A stretch of DNA of 64,000 bases from Rhizobium sp. SG_E_25_P2 (GTDB lineage: Bacteria > Pseudomonadota > Alphaproteobacteria > Rhizobiales > Rhizobiaceae), in contig NZ_JARXVM010000013.1 of NCBI RefSeq assembly GCF_029892285.1, forward strand, positions 62,001 to 126,000, read 5' to 3'. How positions within the stretch are numbered: the first letter of the stretch is position 1; every line of letters begins with the position of its first letter. The notes beneath the pieces are model-generated. The model had not been told where the DNA came from. It searched no databases and saw nothing but the letters and a program-made list of their open reading frames with translations. Below are positions 34,813 to 43,632 of the stretch, piece by piece. A program made the position numbers and the translations under genes.

Positions 34813-35415
34813 ATGCGCGTAAAGACCGAAAAAAAGAAAAACGAAATCATCACCATCGCCGGCGAACTGTTTCTCTCGCAAGGCTATGGCACCGTCTCCA
34901 TGGCAACGATCGCCGCAGCTGTCGGCGGCTCGAAAGGCACGCTCTATGGCTACTTCTCATCCAAGGAGGAGGTGTTTGCCGCTTTTGTCGTCAGCGCGGG
35001 ACAGCAACGATGGCAGGAATTCATCGCCCTCGAAGATCAGCCGAACGGCATAGAGGCAAGACTCGTTGCACTTGGCTGTCGCTACCTGCGGCTCCTGCTC
35101 TCCAGCGAAATCATGTCGGTCAACCGGCTGGTGATAGCCGAGGCCGCTCGCTTCCCCGAGCTCGGCAGGATCTTTTACGACAACGGCCCGAAGAGCGTGA
35201 TCGGCGTAATCGCGTCGACCCTGCAACAGGCTGCAGAAACGGGCGAACTCCCGATCGAAGACCCAATTGCGGAAGCGTGGCGGTTCAAATCGCTTTGCGA
35301 AGCGCGCTTATTCGAGCAGTGCCTGTGGGGGATCCGGAGCGAAGCAACCGAGGCCGAAATCTTGGAGAACGTCGAGCCAGCCTGCGCCATCTTTCTGAAG
35401 AGCCATCGCCCCTGA
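34813..35415 (+). CDS. TetR-family transcriptional regulator
   Basis: 200 residues. The N-terminal HTH (about 8-55) has the TetR pattern IITIAGELFLSQGYGTVSMATIAAAVGGSKGTLYGYFSSKEEVF; the C-terminal helical domain (TetR_C, AefR-like) binds an unknown effector. It starts 93 bases from the divergent dioxygenase gene with palindromes between, so local repression of that gene is likely. Confidence 0.9.
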   Translation: MRVKTEKKKNEIITIAGELFLSQGYGTVSMATIAAAVGGSKGTLYGYFSSKEEVFAAFVVSAGQQRWQEFIALEDQPNGIEARLVALGCRYLRLLLSSEIMSVNRLVIAEAARFPELGRIFYDNGPKSVIGVIASTLQQAAETGELPIEDPIAEAWRFKSLCEARLFEQCLWGIRSEATEAEILENVEPACAIFLKSHRP

Positions 35416-35446
35416 ATGCACGGGCCTACTCGGTTCCGCTGTGGGT

Positions 35447-36184
35447 CTAGACTTCAGCCATGAAGCTTTCAATCATCCGGCCGGTCGCAGTGACGGCTGC
35501 GTAGATCCGAGGGCGTAGGTCGTCGTTCAGCAGGCGAGCCTCCACGATGACCGAAACCGAAGCGCTGATCCCGAGCGACGCATTTCGAAGGGGTGCGGAT
35601 ATCCCGACGAGATCCTGATCGACTTCACCACGGGTTTCGCAAATACCGAGCTTGCGCAGGCTTGCCAGCTCCGAGGTCAACTGACCTTTGCGGTCAGCAT
35701 CCGCGCCGAGCTCCTCGTTGAGGAGCGACATCAGGTTCCGTTTTGTCAGGTTTGACAAGACCGCCCGAGACGTTGCGCCCCGCAGCAGGGGCATGGGACG
35801 ACCGAGTTCGTAGCTGGTCTTGAAATGAGCATTCTGCCCGCGATGCTCCGCCACGCACATGACATCCTTGCCATACAGTCGTGCCAGAATGGTCACGCAG
35901 GGAATGCTCGCCTGCTCGGCGAGAGGACCCAAGAACTTCGCGCCTGAGCGGATCAGCGGATCGGTCATCGTGATCCGACGGTAGTATTCGACGAACATCG
36001 GACCGAGCCGATACCGCGATTCCACCGTGCTCTCGAGCAGCTCTACCGCAACCATCTCCCGGACGAGCCGATACAAGGTGCTGGCCGAAGTCTCCAGCGC
36101 CTCCGCCATTTCAGCAACCGTCCAGTTTGGTTTATCCGCGTCAAAGAGCTTCAGGATACGAATGTAACGCGTAATTCCCATCAT
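35447..36184 (-). CDS. IclR-family transcriptional regulator
   Basis: 245 residues from the ATG at 36184, chosen because GGAG lies seven bases upstream; nearby in-frame ATGs exist. The N-terminal winged HTH (ITRYIRILKLFDADKPNWTVAEMAEALETSASTLYRLVREM) is followed by an effector domain (about 80-240). It is divergent from the extradiol/hydrolase/hydroxylase operon and likely its regulator. The TTATC-N7-GATAA palindrome lies 160 bases upstream of its start. Confidence 0.9.
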   Translation of the reverse strand: MMGITRYIRILKLFDADKPNWTVAEMAEALETSASTLYRLVREMVAVELLESTVESRYRLGPMFVEYYRRITMTDPLIRSGAKFLGPLAEQASIPCVTILARLYGKDVMCVAEHRGQNAHFKTSYELGRPMPLLRGATSRAVLSNLTKRNLMSLLNEELGADADRKGQLTSELASLRKLGICETRGEVDQDLVGISAPLRNASLGISASVSVIVEARLLNDDLRPRIYAAVTATGRMIESFMAEV

Positions 36185-36344
36185 GGGCATTCTCCAGGCC
36201 GTGCTGCCACGTCGTAGCAAAAAGATCCCGACCGCTGCAACCGCTTACCGGATGGCGATAAATATCGCAGCTCGTAATCGCAGGCCACTGAACTGCGCGA
36301 GACTGATAGTCCGCAGGAATTGCCACCGCTCAGGATTATATTTT

Positions 36345-36361
36345 TTATCGGTATTCGATAA
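36345..36361. promoter_or_regulatory. operator-like palindrome between IclR and extradiol dioxygenase genes
   Basis: TTATCGGTATTCGATAA has 5-base perfect arms and a 7-base centre, the same geometry as the site at 33116. A further half-site ATCGTAAAAC lies at 36408-36417; the 33116 site also contains ATCGTAAAA. Confidence 0.5.
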
Positions 36362-36435
36362 TTTATTGAATTAAGCATCTTGCAAATTTTTGTATTATGG
36401 CAATTATATCGTAAAACAATCAGTGGAGGATCCAT

Positions 36436-37287
36436 ATGAGTAATTTTGCGGTTCACGCCGGCGCCTACCTGCATCACGTCGCTTTCGAGAGTGAAGATCC
36501 TCAGCGGCTGGCTCAGTTTTATGCGGCCAACATGGACATGCAGGTGAGTGAAGTCTCGCCGGATGAATTCCGGTGCGAAGGCCCACTCCGTCACTTCGTG
36601 GCCATCAAGGGCGAAAACAAGAAACTTGCCTATGCGGGTCTTGCCTGCAGCAATACAGAGGTCTTGGAAGGCATGCGGCAACGCGCCATTGCAAACGGCG
36701 TTCCCATTCTTCCGAGCGTTTCGCCCTATTTCGCCGATGGCGCTTTTGGCGTCCGCGACAATGACGGCCATCTGATCTGCTTCGGGGTAGCCCGTAAGCC
36801 GACCATCTCCTATCGACCTGCCGTCGAAGGCATCCATGCGCCGACACAACACCTGACGTTTGCCACGCAGGACCTCGCCGGCTTCAAGGAATTCTATGTC
36901 GACAAGCTCGGCTTCTTCCTGTCTGACCGCGTCATTCACGACAATGGCGATCTGGCCACCGTCTTCACGACGACGAACAGCGAGCATCACACGATCGCCT
37001 GCTTCAAGTCGGACCGCACGGGCGTCGATCACCACTCATATGAAGCTGGCACCTTCGACAACATCAAGAAGTTCTGCGACCGCTTCGCAGCCAACGGCGT
37101 GCTCTTGACCTGGGGTCCGGGGCGTCATGGGCCCGGCAACAATCTCTTCGTCTTCTACACCGATCCCGACGGCAACTGGATCGAGATCTCGGCTGAACTG
37201 GAGACGATCTACGATCGCGACGTCATCGACTGGCCACAGCATCCCCGGACGCTGAACAAGTGGGGCAACGCAATTCTGCGATCCTGA
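36436..37287 (+). CDS. type I extradiol dioxygenase (VOC family)
   Basis: 283 residues forming two VOC modules. The iron site is in the second: H139 (TQHLTF), H199/H200 (DHHSYEA) and E250 (WIEISAE). Such enzymes cleave catechols next to the hydroxyls. GGAGG precedes the ATG. It leads an operon with a fumarylacetoacetase-family hydrolase and a flavin hydroxylase, which is a complete meta-cleavage sequence. Confidence 0.88.
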   Translation: MSNFAVHAGAYLHHVAFESEDPQRLAQFYAANMDMQVSEVSPDEFRCEGPLRHFVAIKGENKKLAYAGLACSNTEVLEGMRQRAIANGVPILPSVSPYFADGAFGVRDNDGHLICFGVARKPTISYRPAVEGIHAPTQHLTFATQDLAGFKEFYVDKLGFFLSDRVIHDNGDLATVFTTTNSEHHTIACFKSDRTGVDHHSYEAGTFDNIKKFCDRFAANGVLLTWGPGRHGPGNNLFVFYTDPDGNWIEISAELETIYDRDVIDWPQHPRTLNKWGNAILRS

Positions 37288-37308
37288 GCGGTAACAGGGA
37301 GAGAGACC

Positions 37309-38169
37309 ATGAAATTCATCAGTTTTGTGCGGCTTGGGAAATGCGGCTTCGGCATTCTGGCGGATGACGGCATCGTCGATCTGACGGAACGGCTTGCCCC
37401 CGGATTGGCAAGTCTCAAGGCCTTGATTGCAGCCGACATGCTTCAGGCGGCAGCAAGCTTCGCACGGGGAAGACCTGCGGACTTTGCGCTCTCGGATGTC
37501 ACGTTGCTGCCTGTCGTGCCGGATGCGGGAAAGATCCTCTGCGTCGGCCTCAACTACGAGACGCACCGCGCCGAGACGAAGCGGCCCGACAACAAGCATC
37601 CGACCATGTTCACGCGTTATGCCGACAGCCAGATTGCCCATGGGCAACCGATGCTGCTGCCTGCCGTGTCGGAGAAGCTCGATTTCGAGGGCGAGATGGC
37701 GGTCATCATCGGCCGTGGCGGACGCTGCATCCCCGAAGAGCAGGCACTGGAGCACGTCGCGGGCTACGCGTGTTACAATGATGGCACCATCAGAGACTGG
37801 CAGCGCCACACCCACCAGTTTGGCCCCGGCAAGACCTTTCCCGGCACCGGCGGGTTCGGCCCCTTCATGGTCACGCCTGATGAGGTTGGAGATTACAGCC
37901 GCCTGACCATCCAGACACGCCTGAACGGCGTGGTCATGCAGGATGCGACGCTGGCGGACCTGATCTTCCCCGTGGAGCGGCTCATTGCCTATATCTCCAG
38001 CTACACCCCGCTCTCCGCCGGCGATGTAATTCTGACCGGTACCCCCGGCGGCGTCGGTGACCGCCGCGAGCCACCGGTCTACATGAAGGTGGGCGACGTG
38101 ATCGAAGTCGAAATCAGCCGACTAGGCCGGCTGGTCAACACCGTCGTCGCAGAAACGGCCCTCTTGTGA
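37309..38169 (+). CDS. fumarylacetoacetate hydrolase family protein
   Basis: 286 residues with the FAH C-terminal fold: LCVGLNYETHRAET, then DFEGEMAVIIGRGGR (metal-binding acidic residues), GYACYNDGTIRDWQ and DVILTGTPGGVG. It probably hydrolyses or hydrates a ring-cleavage product of the upstream extradiol enzyme. It lies 21 bases after the dioxygenase gene, and its stop overlaps the next start. Confidence 0.9.
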   Translation: MKFISFVRLGKCGFGILADDGIVDLTERLAPGLASLKALIAADMLQAAASFARGRPADFALSDVTLLPVVPDAGKILCVGLNYETHRAETKRPDNKHPTMFTRYADSQIAHGQPMLLPAVSEKLDFEGEMAVIIGRGGRCIPEEQALEHVAGYACYNDGTIRDWQRHTHQFGPGKTFPGTGGFGPFMVTPDEVGDYSRLTIQTRLNGVVMQDATLADLIFPVERLIAYISSYTPLSAGDVILTGTPGGVGDRREPPVYMKVGDVIEVEISRLGRLVNTVVAETALL

Positions 38170-39821
38170 TGGCGCGCATCCCGGAGGAGACGGATGTCCT
38201 TGTGATCGGGGCAGGTCCGACAGGCCTTCTGCTCTCCAACCTTCTCGGTTCCATGGGCGTCAGGACCACCCTCGTCGAACGCAACGAAACGACGGTGCAG
38301 GAACCCCGCGCCGTCTCGATCGACGACGAGTCCTTGCGCGCGCTGCAGGCGGCCGGACTGGCAGAGACGATCGCCGCAATTACGGTGAAGGGATACGGCT
38401 CGATCTATCTCGGCCCGGACGGACGCCGTTTTGCCGAGGTAAAGCCGCATGTCAAGGAATACGGCTTCGACAAGCGCAACGCCTTCGAACAGCCGGTCTT
38501 TGAAGCGACACTGCGACAAGCCCTGACGCGGCACCCGAGCGTGACACCCGTCTTCGGGGCAGAGTTGTCAGCGTTTCACCAGAACAGCGACCATGTGCTT
38601 GTCGAGATCACGACAGGCGGGCAGACACGAAAAATGCGGGCCCGCTATATGGTCGCCGCCGATGGCGGGCGATCCGCGGTGCGCAAGGCACTGAACATTT
38701 CGCTCGAAGGTTCGACCTTCCGAGAACCCTGGCTGATCGTCGATCTGCACTCCACACGCAATCGCTGCTTCCACACGGAAGTGTTCTGCGATCCGCGCCG
38801 CTCGGTCATCACCCTGCCCGGCCCAGGCGGCATCCGCCGCTACGAATTCAAGCTCAACCCCGGGGAAACCTCAGACGAGGCTGAGGAAGAGAGCTTCGCC
38901 CGCAGGCTTCTGGCCGAAGTCGGCCCTGATGCCGAAGAGCCCATCCGCCGTCAGAAGGTCTACACCTTCCACGCCCGGATAGCTGCCCGCTGGCGACAGG
39001 GGCGCATCTTCCTGGCAGGCGATGCCGCACATCTCACACCACCCTTTGCCGGACAGGGAATGAACAGCGGCCTTCGCGACGCACACAATCTCGCCTGGAA
39101 GCTGGATGAAGCGCTGAGAATGGCAGATCCGGAAGATCTCCTGGATAGCTATGAGGCCGAACGCAAACCGCATGCGTGGTCGATGATCGAGCTGGCGCTT
39201 CGCATGGGCAAAGTCATGATGCCGGCATCCGTCCCGCGGGGAAAGCTCATCCGCATGGGCTTCCGTTTTCTCGGGCTCTATGGCCCTGCCCGAGACTACT
39301 TTGCCCAGATGAAATACAAGCCGAAGCCGAAATTCTCGGCTGGATTGATCCGATCGGCACCGAAGGTTCCCGGCGCTGGGGCCATCGGCCGGATGATCCC
39401 CCAGCCACTCGTCACCGCTTTCGGTCGCCAGCAGGTCTTGCTCGACACGCTGCTTCCCGATCGACCCGTCATGCTCGTCTTTTCCGAAGCGCCCGAGCGC
39501 TGGCTCGACACCGAAATGCAGGAGCGCCTGCAAAAGCTAGGCTGCGCAGTCATCGGCCTCACGCCGGAATGGACGAACCCTGCTTCTGCTCCATTCCCCG
39601 TAGTTCGCGACAGCAGCCGCTTCTTCTCGGAAAATCCGTTCCGTGACTGCCTCGACACGGCACTCCTGTTGCGCCGCGACCGCTATGTCGCCGCGATGGA
39701 GCCAGTGCGATCCATAGCCGGGCTGATCCCCATGATTGCCCGCTTGACCGAGCCGCCGCCTGAAAACCGGCGCAGGCCAACCTTCCCCGCAGAAGAGGAA
39801 CTGCGGTCGAAGGCCATATGA
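38169..39821 (+). CDS. FAD-dependent aromatic hydroxylase (MhpA/PHBH type)
   Basis: 550 residues from the ATG at 38169, which overlaps the previous stop (TGATG); a GTG one codon earlier is possible. The flavoprotein monooxygenase signatures are VIGAGPTGL at the N-terminus, the ADGGRS motif and IFLAGDAAHLTPPFAGQGMNSGLRDAHNLAWKL. It resembles 3-(3-hydroxyphenyl)propionate hydroxylases, which add a hydroxyl before ring opening. It completes the three-gene degradation operon. Confidence 0.9.
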   Translation: MARIPEETDVLVIGAGPTGLLLSNLLGSMGVRTTLVERNETTVQEPRAVSIDDESLRALQAAGLAETIAAITVKGYGSIYLGPDGRRFAEVKPHVKEYGFDKRNAFEQPVFEATLRQALTRHPSVTPVFGAELSAFHQNSDHVLVEITTGGQTRKMRARYMVAADGGRSAVRKALNISLEGSTFREPWLIVDLHSTRNRCFHTEVFCDPRRSVITLPGPGGIRRYEFKLNPGETSDEAEEESFARRLLAEVGPDAEEPIRRQKVYTFHARIAARWRQGRIFLAGDAAHLTPPFAGQGMNSGLRDAHNLAWKLDEALRMADPEDLLDSYEAERKPHAWSMIELALRMGKVMMPASVPRGKLIRMGFRFLGLYGPARDYFAQMKYKPKPKFSAGLIRSAPKVPGAGAIGRMIPQPLVTAFGRQQVLLDTLLPDRPVMLVFSEAPERWLDTEMQERLQKLGCAVIGLTPEWTNPASAPFPVVRDSSRFFSENPFRDCLDTALLLRRDRYVAAMEPVRSIAGLIPMIARLTEPPPENRRRPTFPAEEELRSKAI

Positions 39822-39846
39822 ACATTCACCTTGGGAGGAGAATGAC

Positions 39847-40032
39847 ATGACCAATAAAAATCGATTGATGCGTCTGGCACTGACGCTGCTGGGCCGGGGA
39901 CTGGCCACCGAAGCGATACCGGACATGTTGGCGCAGGGCATAGCATCGATGACGCTCGGTTGAGTGCCATTTCTGGCGCTGGTCCATACCGCGATCTTCA
40001 TGCTCGGCATGTACGGTATCACCGTGCCTTGA
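39847..40032 (+). pseudogene. small membrane protein gene interrupted by TGA
   Basis: A start at 39847 with GGAGGAG upstream encodes 38 residues (MTNKNRLMRLALTLLG to ASMTLG) before a TGA at 39961-39963. The same frame continues for 22 codons as a hydrophobic helix (VPFLALVHTAIFMLGMYGITVP) to a TGA at 40030. This looks like a 61-codon small-protein gene with one nonsense mutation. The shorter 38-residue product could still be made. Confidence 0.45.
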
Positions 40033-40143
40033 CGATGGAGTTCAAGCCTGCGCCATCTCCATTACAGGGTCGGATCTATGGCGCTACAAGCATGGGCCAT
40101 GGCAGCAAGAAGCGACGATTTCCTTCCAAAGGTGTGCCTTCGC

Positions 40144-40195
40144 CTTGAAAGGATTCGAACCTAAAACCGGTCGCCCTAGCGTCCTAACCGGATGA
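40144..40195 (-). other. tRNA-3'-end-like sequence; left copy of an 18-base direct repeat
   Basis: The + strand reads CTTGAAAGGATTCGAACC (40144-40161). On the minus strand this is a T-loop-like GGTTCGAATCC followed by TTTCAAG, preceded by GGTTAGGACGC, which recalls a D-arm. No full cloverleaf forms. An almost identical 18-mer (17 of 18) lies at 45091. The rest of 40033-40482 shows only a small hairpin (GGGCTC/GAGCCC at 40325-40341) and no gene. Confidence 0.35.
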
Positions 40196-40482
40196 ATATA
40201 TTGATATTCTTTTTAGCCCTACGGCAGTGCCAAATCGGGAACAAAATTTCGGTCTGGTGGCGGGGTCCATAACTCATGGTTGATCATCGCTCAAGCCAGG
40301 TACGAGCGTGGTCGATGAGCGTAAGGGCTCGGTCGGAGCCCGAATAGTGCGAAAGTTGCAAGATGTTTGCGTCGACCATGCTTTCCACTAAATGGACGCT
40401 TAACTCGGGCTGCAGTTGTTGGCGCCAACTCTCACCGATTCTTCATGATAACAGACCGACGCGTCTGGGCTAGGATCAGTCA

Positions 40483-41106
40483 ATGATGGACCCGGCACAG
40501 CATTTGCCACGAGTGTTTCAGAATAACCTTCACCGGCTCTACGAGCGCGTCGTGGCGACGAGCATGACCAATCTTTCTGTGCCACAACCGCGGGAACTGG
40601 AAAATCTTGACACTCTCGCCGCCGGCCTCGATCGCGCCGAAGCACAGGTCAATGCCCATACTCGTAACGAAGCCGCCAAGGCATTCATTCTGGTACTTTC
40701 CGCCCTCTTCGAACGACAGCTCCGTCAATGGGCGGTTCACCTGTTTGTCCAGCCACGGAAGCCGGACGTCCAAAGGCAACCTTTTTCCGCGCTGCTAACA
40801 GATTGCATGACCGAAATCGACATGAGCGACCTCGGCGATATACAGGACGTGCTGACCGAAGGGCATAAGATCGCAAATATCGTGCGCCACGGAGATGGAG
40901 ATACGAGTGCCGATCTCAGGCAGATAGCGCCCCGGCTTTGGCAATCAGATCCAGGCGCCTATGTCGACATCAATCCTGGCCCTTCCCCGGACAGCGCCCT
41001 GCTCATTGTCACCGACGATTATCTGCGGGACTATACTCGAGCTGGTCTTCGCTTTTGGGGTCGCGCTGATCGCTTGCCTGGAGCCGTAAACGATCCACCG
41101 TTTTAA
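40483..41106 (+). CDS. HEPN-like hypothetical protein
   Basis: 207 residues, mostly helical, no signal or membrane segment. Around 128-140 it reads HKIANIVRHGDGD, like the polar Rx(n)H turn of HEPN-type domains found in defence and toxin proteins, and an ERQLRQWA helix precedes it. The family assignment is tentative. It is convergent with the KAP ATPase gene at the left edge of the defence island. If HEPN, it could be an RNase effector. Confidence 0.5.
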   Translation: MMDPAQHLPRVFQNNLHRLYERVVATSMTNLSVPQPRELENLDTLAAGLDRAEAQVNAHTRNEAAKAFILVLSALFERQLRQWAVHLFVQPRKPDVQRQPFSALLTDCMTEIDMSDLGDIQDVLTEGHKIANIVRHGDGDTSADLRQIAPRLWQSDPGAYVDINPGPSPDSALLIVTDDYLRDYTRAGLRFWGRADRLPGAVNDPPF

Positions 41107-41167
41107 GACGCGTCGCAGCGTCGCCGCGACTTGACCCAAAAGAAATTCACCCGCCAAGACCAGATTT

Positions 41168-43423
41168 CTAGACCCCCGGATCGGTAGCCTTGCCCTCGGC
41201 TTGGCCTGAGCTTTCCGATGGTGAAGACGGTGTCTCCCATTCGGTGAGAATGTTTTCGAGCTCATCTTCATCCGCATTGCTGTTGACAAGAAGGGAGGCG
41301 ATGATCCGGCCAGCTGGTCGATTGCCCTTCTTCGCCAAGGCGTCGACGCGACGCACGACTGATGCCGGGGACGCGAAAAACGTCTCGAGCCCACCGCGAG
41401 AAAGCGTTGATCTTGGCCCGTAAAGCAATTGCAGGAACTGCAGGAGCCAGGTTTCGTTTGACCCGCGCGCGGCAACCTTTTGCATAAGATCAACGCGTGC
41501 CCCGCCTTGAGACCAGGCGTAGAGCATTGAGGTGGCATGAGGGCTCGCTACCACGCCGTCAAGCTGAAGAGCCTCGTATCGCTTCAGCATCGAAATCCGA
41601 ACCGGTTCGAACCCATCGGCGGATATCAGTCGATCGTGGGGGTCTGCCCTATCTCCATAGTAGCCATGGCCGAATGTTTCCTGCCTAAAGATCTCGGTAA
41701 GGAAGCCGATCGACGCACCCGTTTCAAATGCCGCGTAAAGTGCTGCATCATACCGAGCCGGTGCGAGCGCCACCTTCATTTGCTTAAGGACCGCCTCGAT
41801 AAGGAACCAGATATGAGGCCTGCCCCATTCGAGGCCCGATTTGTCTTCTGCGACCTCATCCGCCGCATCGACTATGCCATGGATCAAATTTTCTATAGGC
41901 CAGGTCTTCACCGTCTCGTGCGAGGTGAAGCGCACTTGATCAAGCAGGCGCTCCGCCTTTGAGGCGCCCGCATCACCCTTGAGCCCATCGAGTTCTATAA
42001 GAAGCGCGGCAACCTCGCCCCTCCCCCTCCCGGCCGCCTCGATCAGCCGCGAAATGTCACTTTCAGAAACTCCATCTGCGGGAGCGATTAGGGTGAAATA
42101 GATGCGTGCATGGCTCGGACTGGCGAGCCGCTTCTCTATAGCGGCCTGCGCCAACAAACGACGATCGGCTTGAGCAAAAATCCGGCTGTCCTTGTCTTTC
42201 CCTAGATTGTAGAGATCGATGCCGGGAAGATGCCGATCCAGTTCGAACTGCAGCGCCTTCCACGTTAGCCCATCCTTCTCCAATGCCGCATCCATTGCCT
42301 GCGTCAGGACAATCTGCTCTTCGTCAGTGACGCGGCTACGGCCACTGCTTACTGCCGCGAAATTGACCAGATACTCCTCCACCCAACGGAAGAGATTGGG
42401 CGATCCGACGGCGATGAGCCGAAGCCAGACGAGGTCCGGTGTATCGACGCGCCCGGCCAGGCTCGGCCAGAAGACCCGCAGGCTGTCCAGGGCGCGGACA
42501 ACCGCGCGAGGATTTTTGAGGACGCGACCACCAGTTTCGTCGATCACCTGCTGCAGGGACGACACCCGGGCGGCGTCGCAGCTCATGAAGGTCTCAAGCT
42601 CTTTGGTAAACCAACGTCGCAGCGCAAAGGATTCCGGTCGCGGTACGGCCACCTCGGTCTGGACTATTTTCTCCAGATAGGCTGTCCCGCTGGAAACGCC
42701 CGTGCCGCTTTCTATTGCATGCGCAAGCGTGAGCCCATCGTAACAAAGCAGATAGGAGACATTCGGAAAATCCGCGACGGAGCGGACAAGCCGTAAAAGC
42801 TCGGCAACCTCTCCCGGTTCGAGGCGGTCGACATCGTCGATCGCAACCACAATCCGGCAATCGAGATCGAGCAGGGCAGAAGCCAATCTGTCTTTTTGGG
42901 CAACAAGCGATGGTCCGTCGGTCTGTTCGGATGCGGCCGCAGCAATCTTCTCCAGCATGTCGCCGGCGGCAGACGCTCCAGGAACGAACAATCCGGCGAC
43001 ACCCGCGAGCTTTCCGATTGGTCCTAGATGCCGCGCAAAGCTCCGCACCTGCTCAACGACGTCGCCAGCCGCTCGCTTGGTCGCCTCGCCTGTCTCGCCG
43101 CGGGCGCTCTGTAGCTCGGCGATCGCTTTGGCAAATTCGTCGAACAGCGCGGTCAGCAGTTGATCGCGATCACCAATAAGCCAAGGTCTGAATTCGATGG
43201 CTGCGACCTTTGCCGGGTTCATTTCCCGCAGCCGCGCCAAAGTCAGCGCAAGCAGACTGGATTTGCCGGATCCCCATTTGCCTTCGAGGCCGAAAACAAA
43301 CCCTTTGTTCGCGGCTTGCGAGGTCAAAGATGCGGCAATGCGTTCAGCAAGTGTCGCGAAGCCGAACAGATCCTCATTTAGTGACTGGATCGGCCTATCG
43401 CCGTTGAAAGTTTTCGCGTCCAT
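41168..43423 (-). CDS. KAP-family P-loop NTPase
   Basis: 751 residues. Walker A GKWGSGKSS lies at 48-56 directly after FVFGLE, and Walker B VVAIDDVDRL at about 192-201, followed by LLRLVRSVADFPNVSYLLCYD. This is the KAP layout (as in Kidins220, PifA and QatA). The long C-terminal part (about 330-751) is helical and unrecognised. No clear membrane segment is seen in the usual insertion. It is divergent from the predicted nuclease gene at 43633, which suggests an ATPase plus effector defence pair. Confidence 0.82.
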   Translation of the reverse strand: MDAKTFNGDRPIQSLNEDLFGFATLAERIAASLTSQAANKGFVFGLEGKWGSGKSSLLALTLARLREMNPAKVAAIEFRPWLIGDRDQLLTALFDEFAKAIAELQSARGETGEATKRAAGDVVEQVRSFARHLGPIGKLAGVAGLFVPGASAAGDMLEKIAAAASEQTDGPSLVAQKDRLASALLDLDCRIVVAIDDVDRLEPGEVAELLRLVRSVADFPNVSYLLCYDGLTLAHAIESGTGVSSGTAYLEKIVQTEVAVPRPESFALRRWFTKELETFMSCDAARVSSLQQVIDETGGRVLKNPRAVVRALDSLRVFWPSLAGRVDTPDLVWLRLIAVGSPNLFRWVEEYLVNFAAVSSGRSRVTDEEQIVLTQAMDAALEKDGLTWKALQFELDRHLPGIDLYNLGKDKDSRIFAQADRRLLAQAAIEKRLASPSHARIYFTLIAPADGVSESDISRLIEAAGRGRGEVAALLIELDGLKGDAGASKAERLLDQVRFTSHETVKTWPIENLIHGIVDAADEVAEDKSGLEWGRPHIWFLIEAVLKQMKVALAPARYDAALYAAFETGASIGFLTEIFRQETFGHGYYGDRADPHDRLISADGFEPVRISMLKRYEALQLDGVVASPHATSMLYAWSQGGARVDLMQKVAARGSNETWLLQFLQLLYGPRSTLSRGGLETFFASPASVVRRVDALAKKGNRPAGRIIASLLVNSNADEDELENILTEWETPSSPSESSGQAEGKATDPGV

Positions 43424-43632
43424 TCAACCACAATGGACGGGCTGCGGGCGAAAGGCGAGTATGCTCCATCCGTACCAACCGATTTCTGTCCGGAATCACC
43501 ATGAAACAATGCGGTCCTGCCGCAAAATGCAATCAGCCACGGTCATTTCTGGAAGGACTAAGCGACTGGATTTACAGTTAGTAAAAACTTAATTGAAATC
43601 CAAAGCGGCATGGCAGGGCAAGAGGACGTTCA

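Noticed and set aside
39961-39963. TGA as selenocysteine
   Set aside because: No SECIS-like hairpin is evident directly after it and the residue lies just before a plain membrane helix; a nonsense mutation is simpler.
40483-41106. Confident assignment of the HEPN-like protein as an RNase
   Set aside because: Only a short polar turn and helical content support it; kept as a tentative label.
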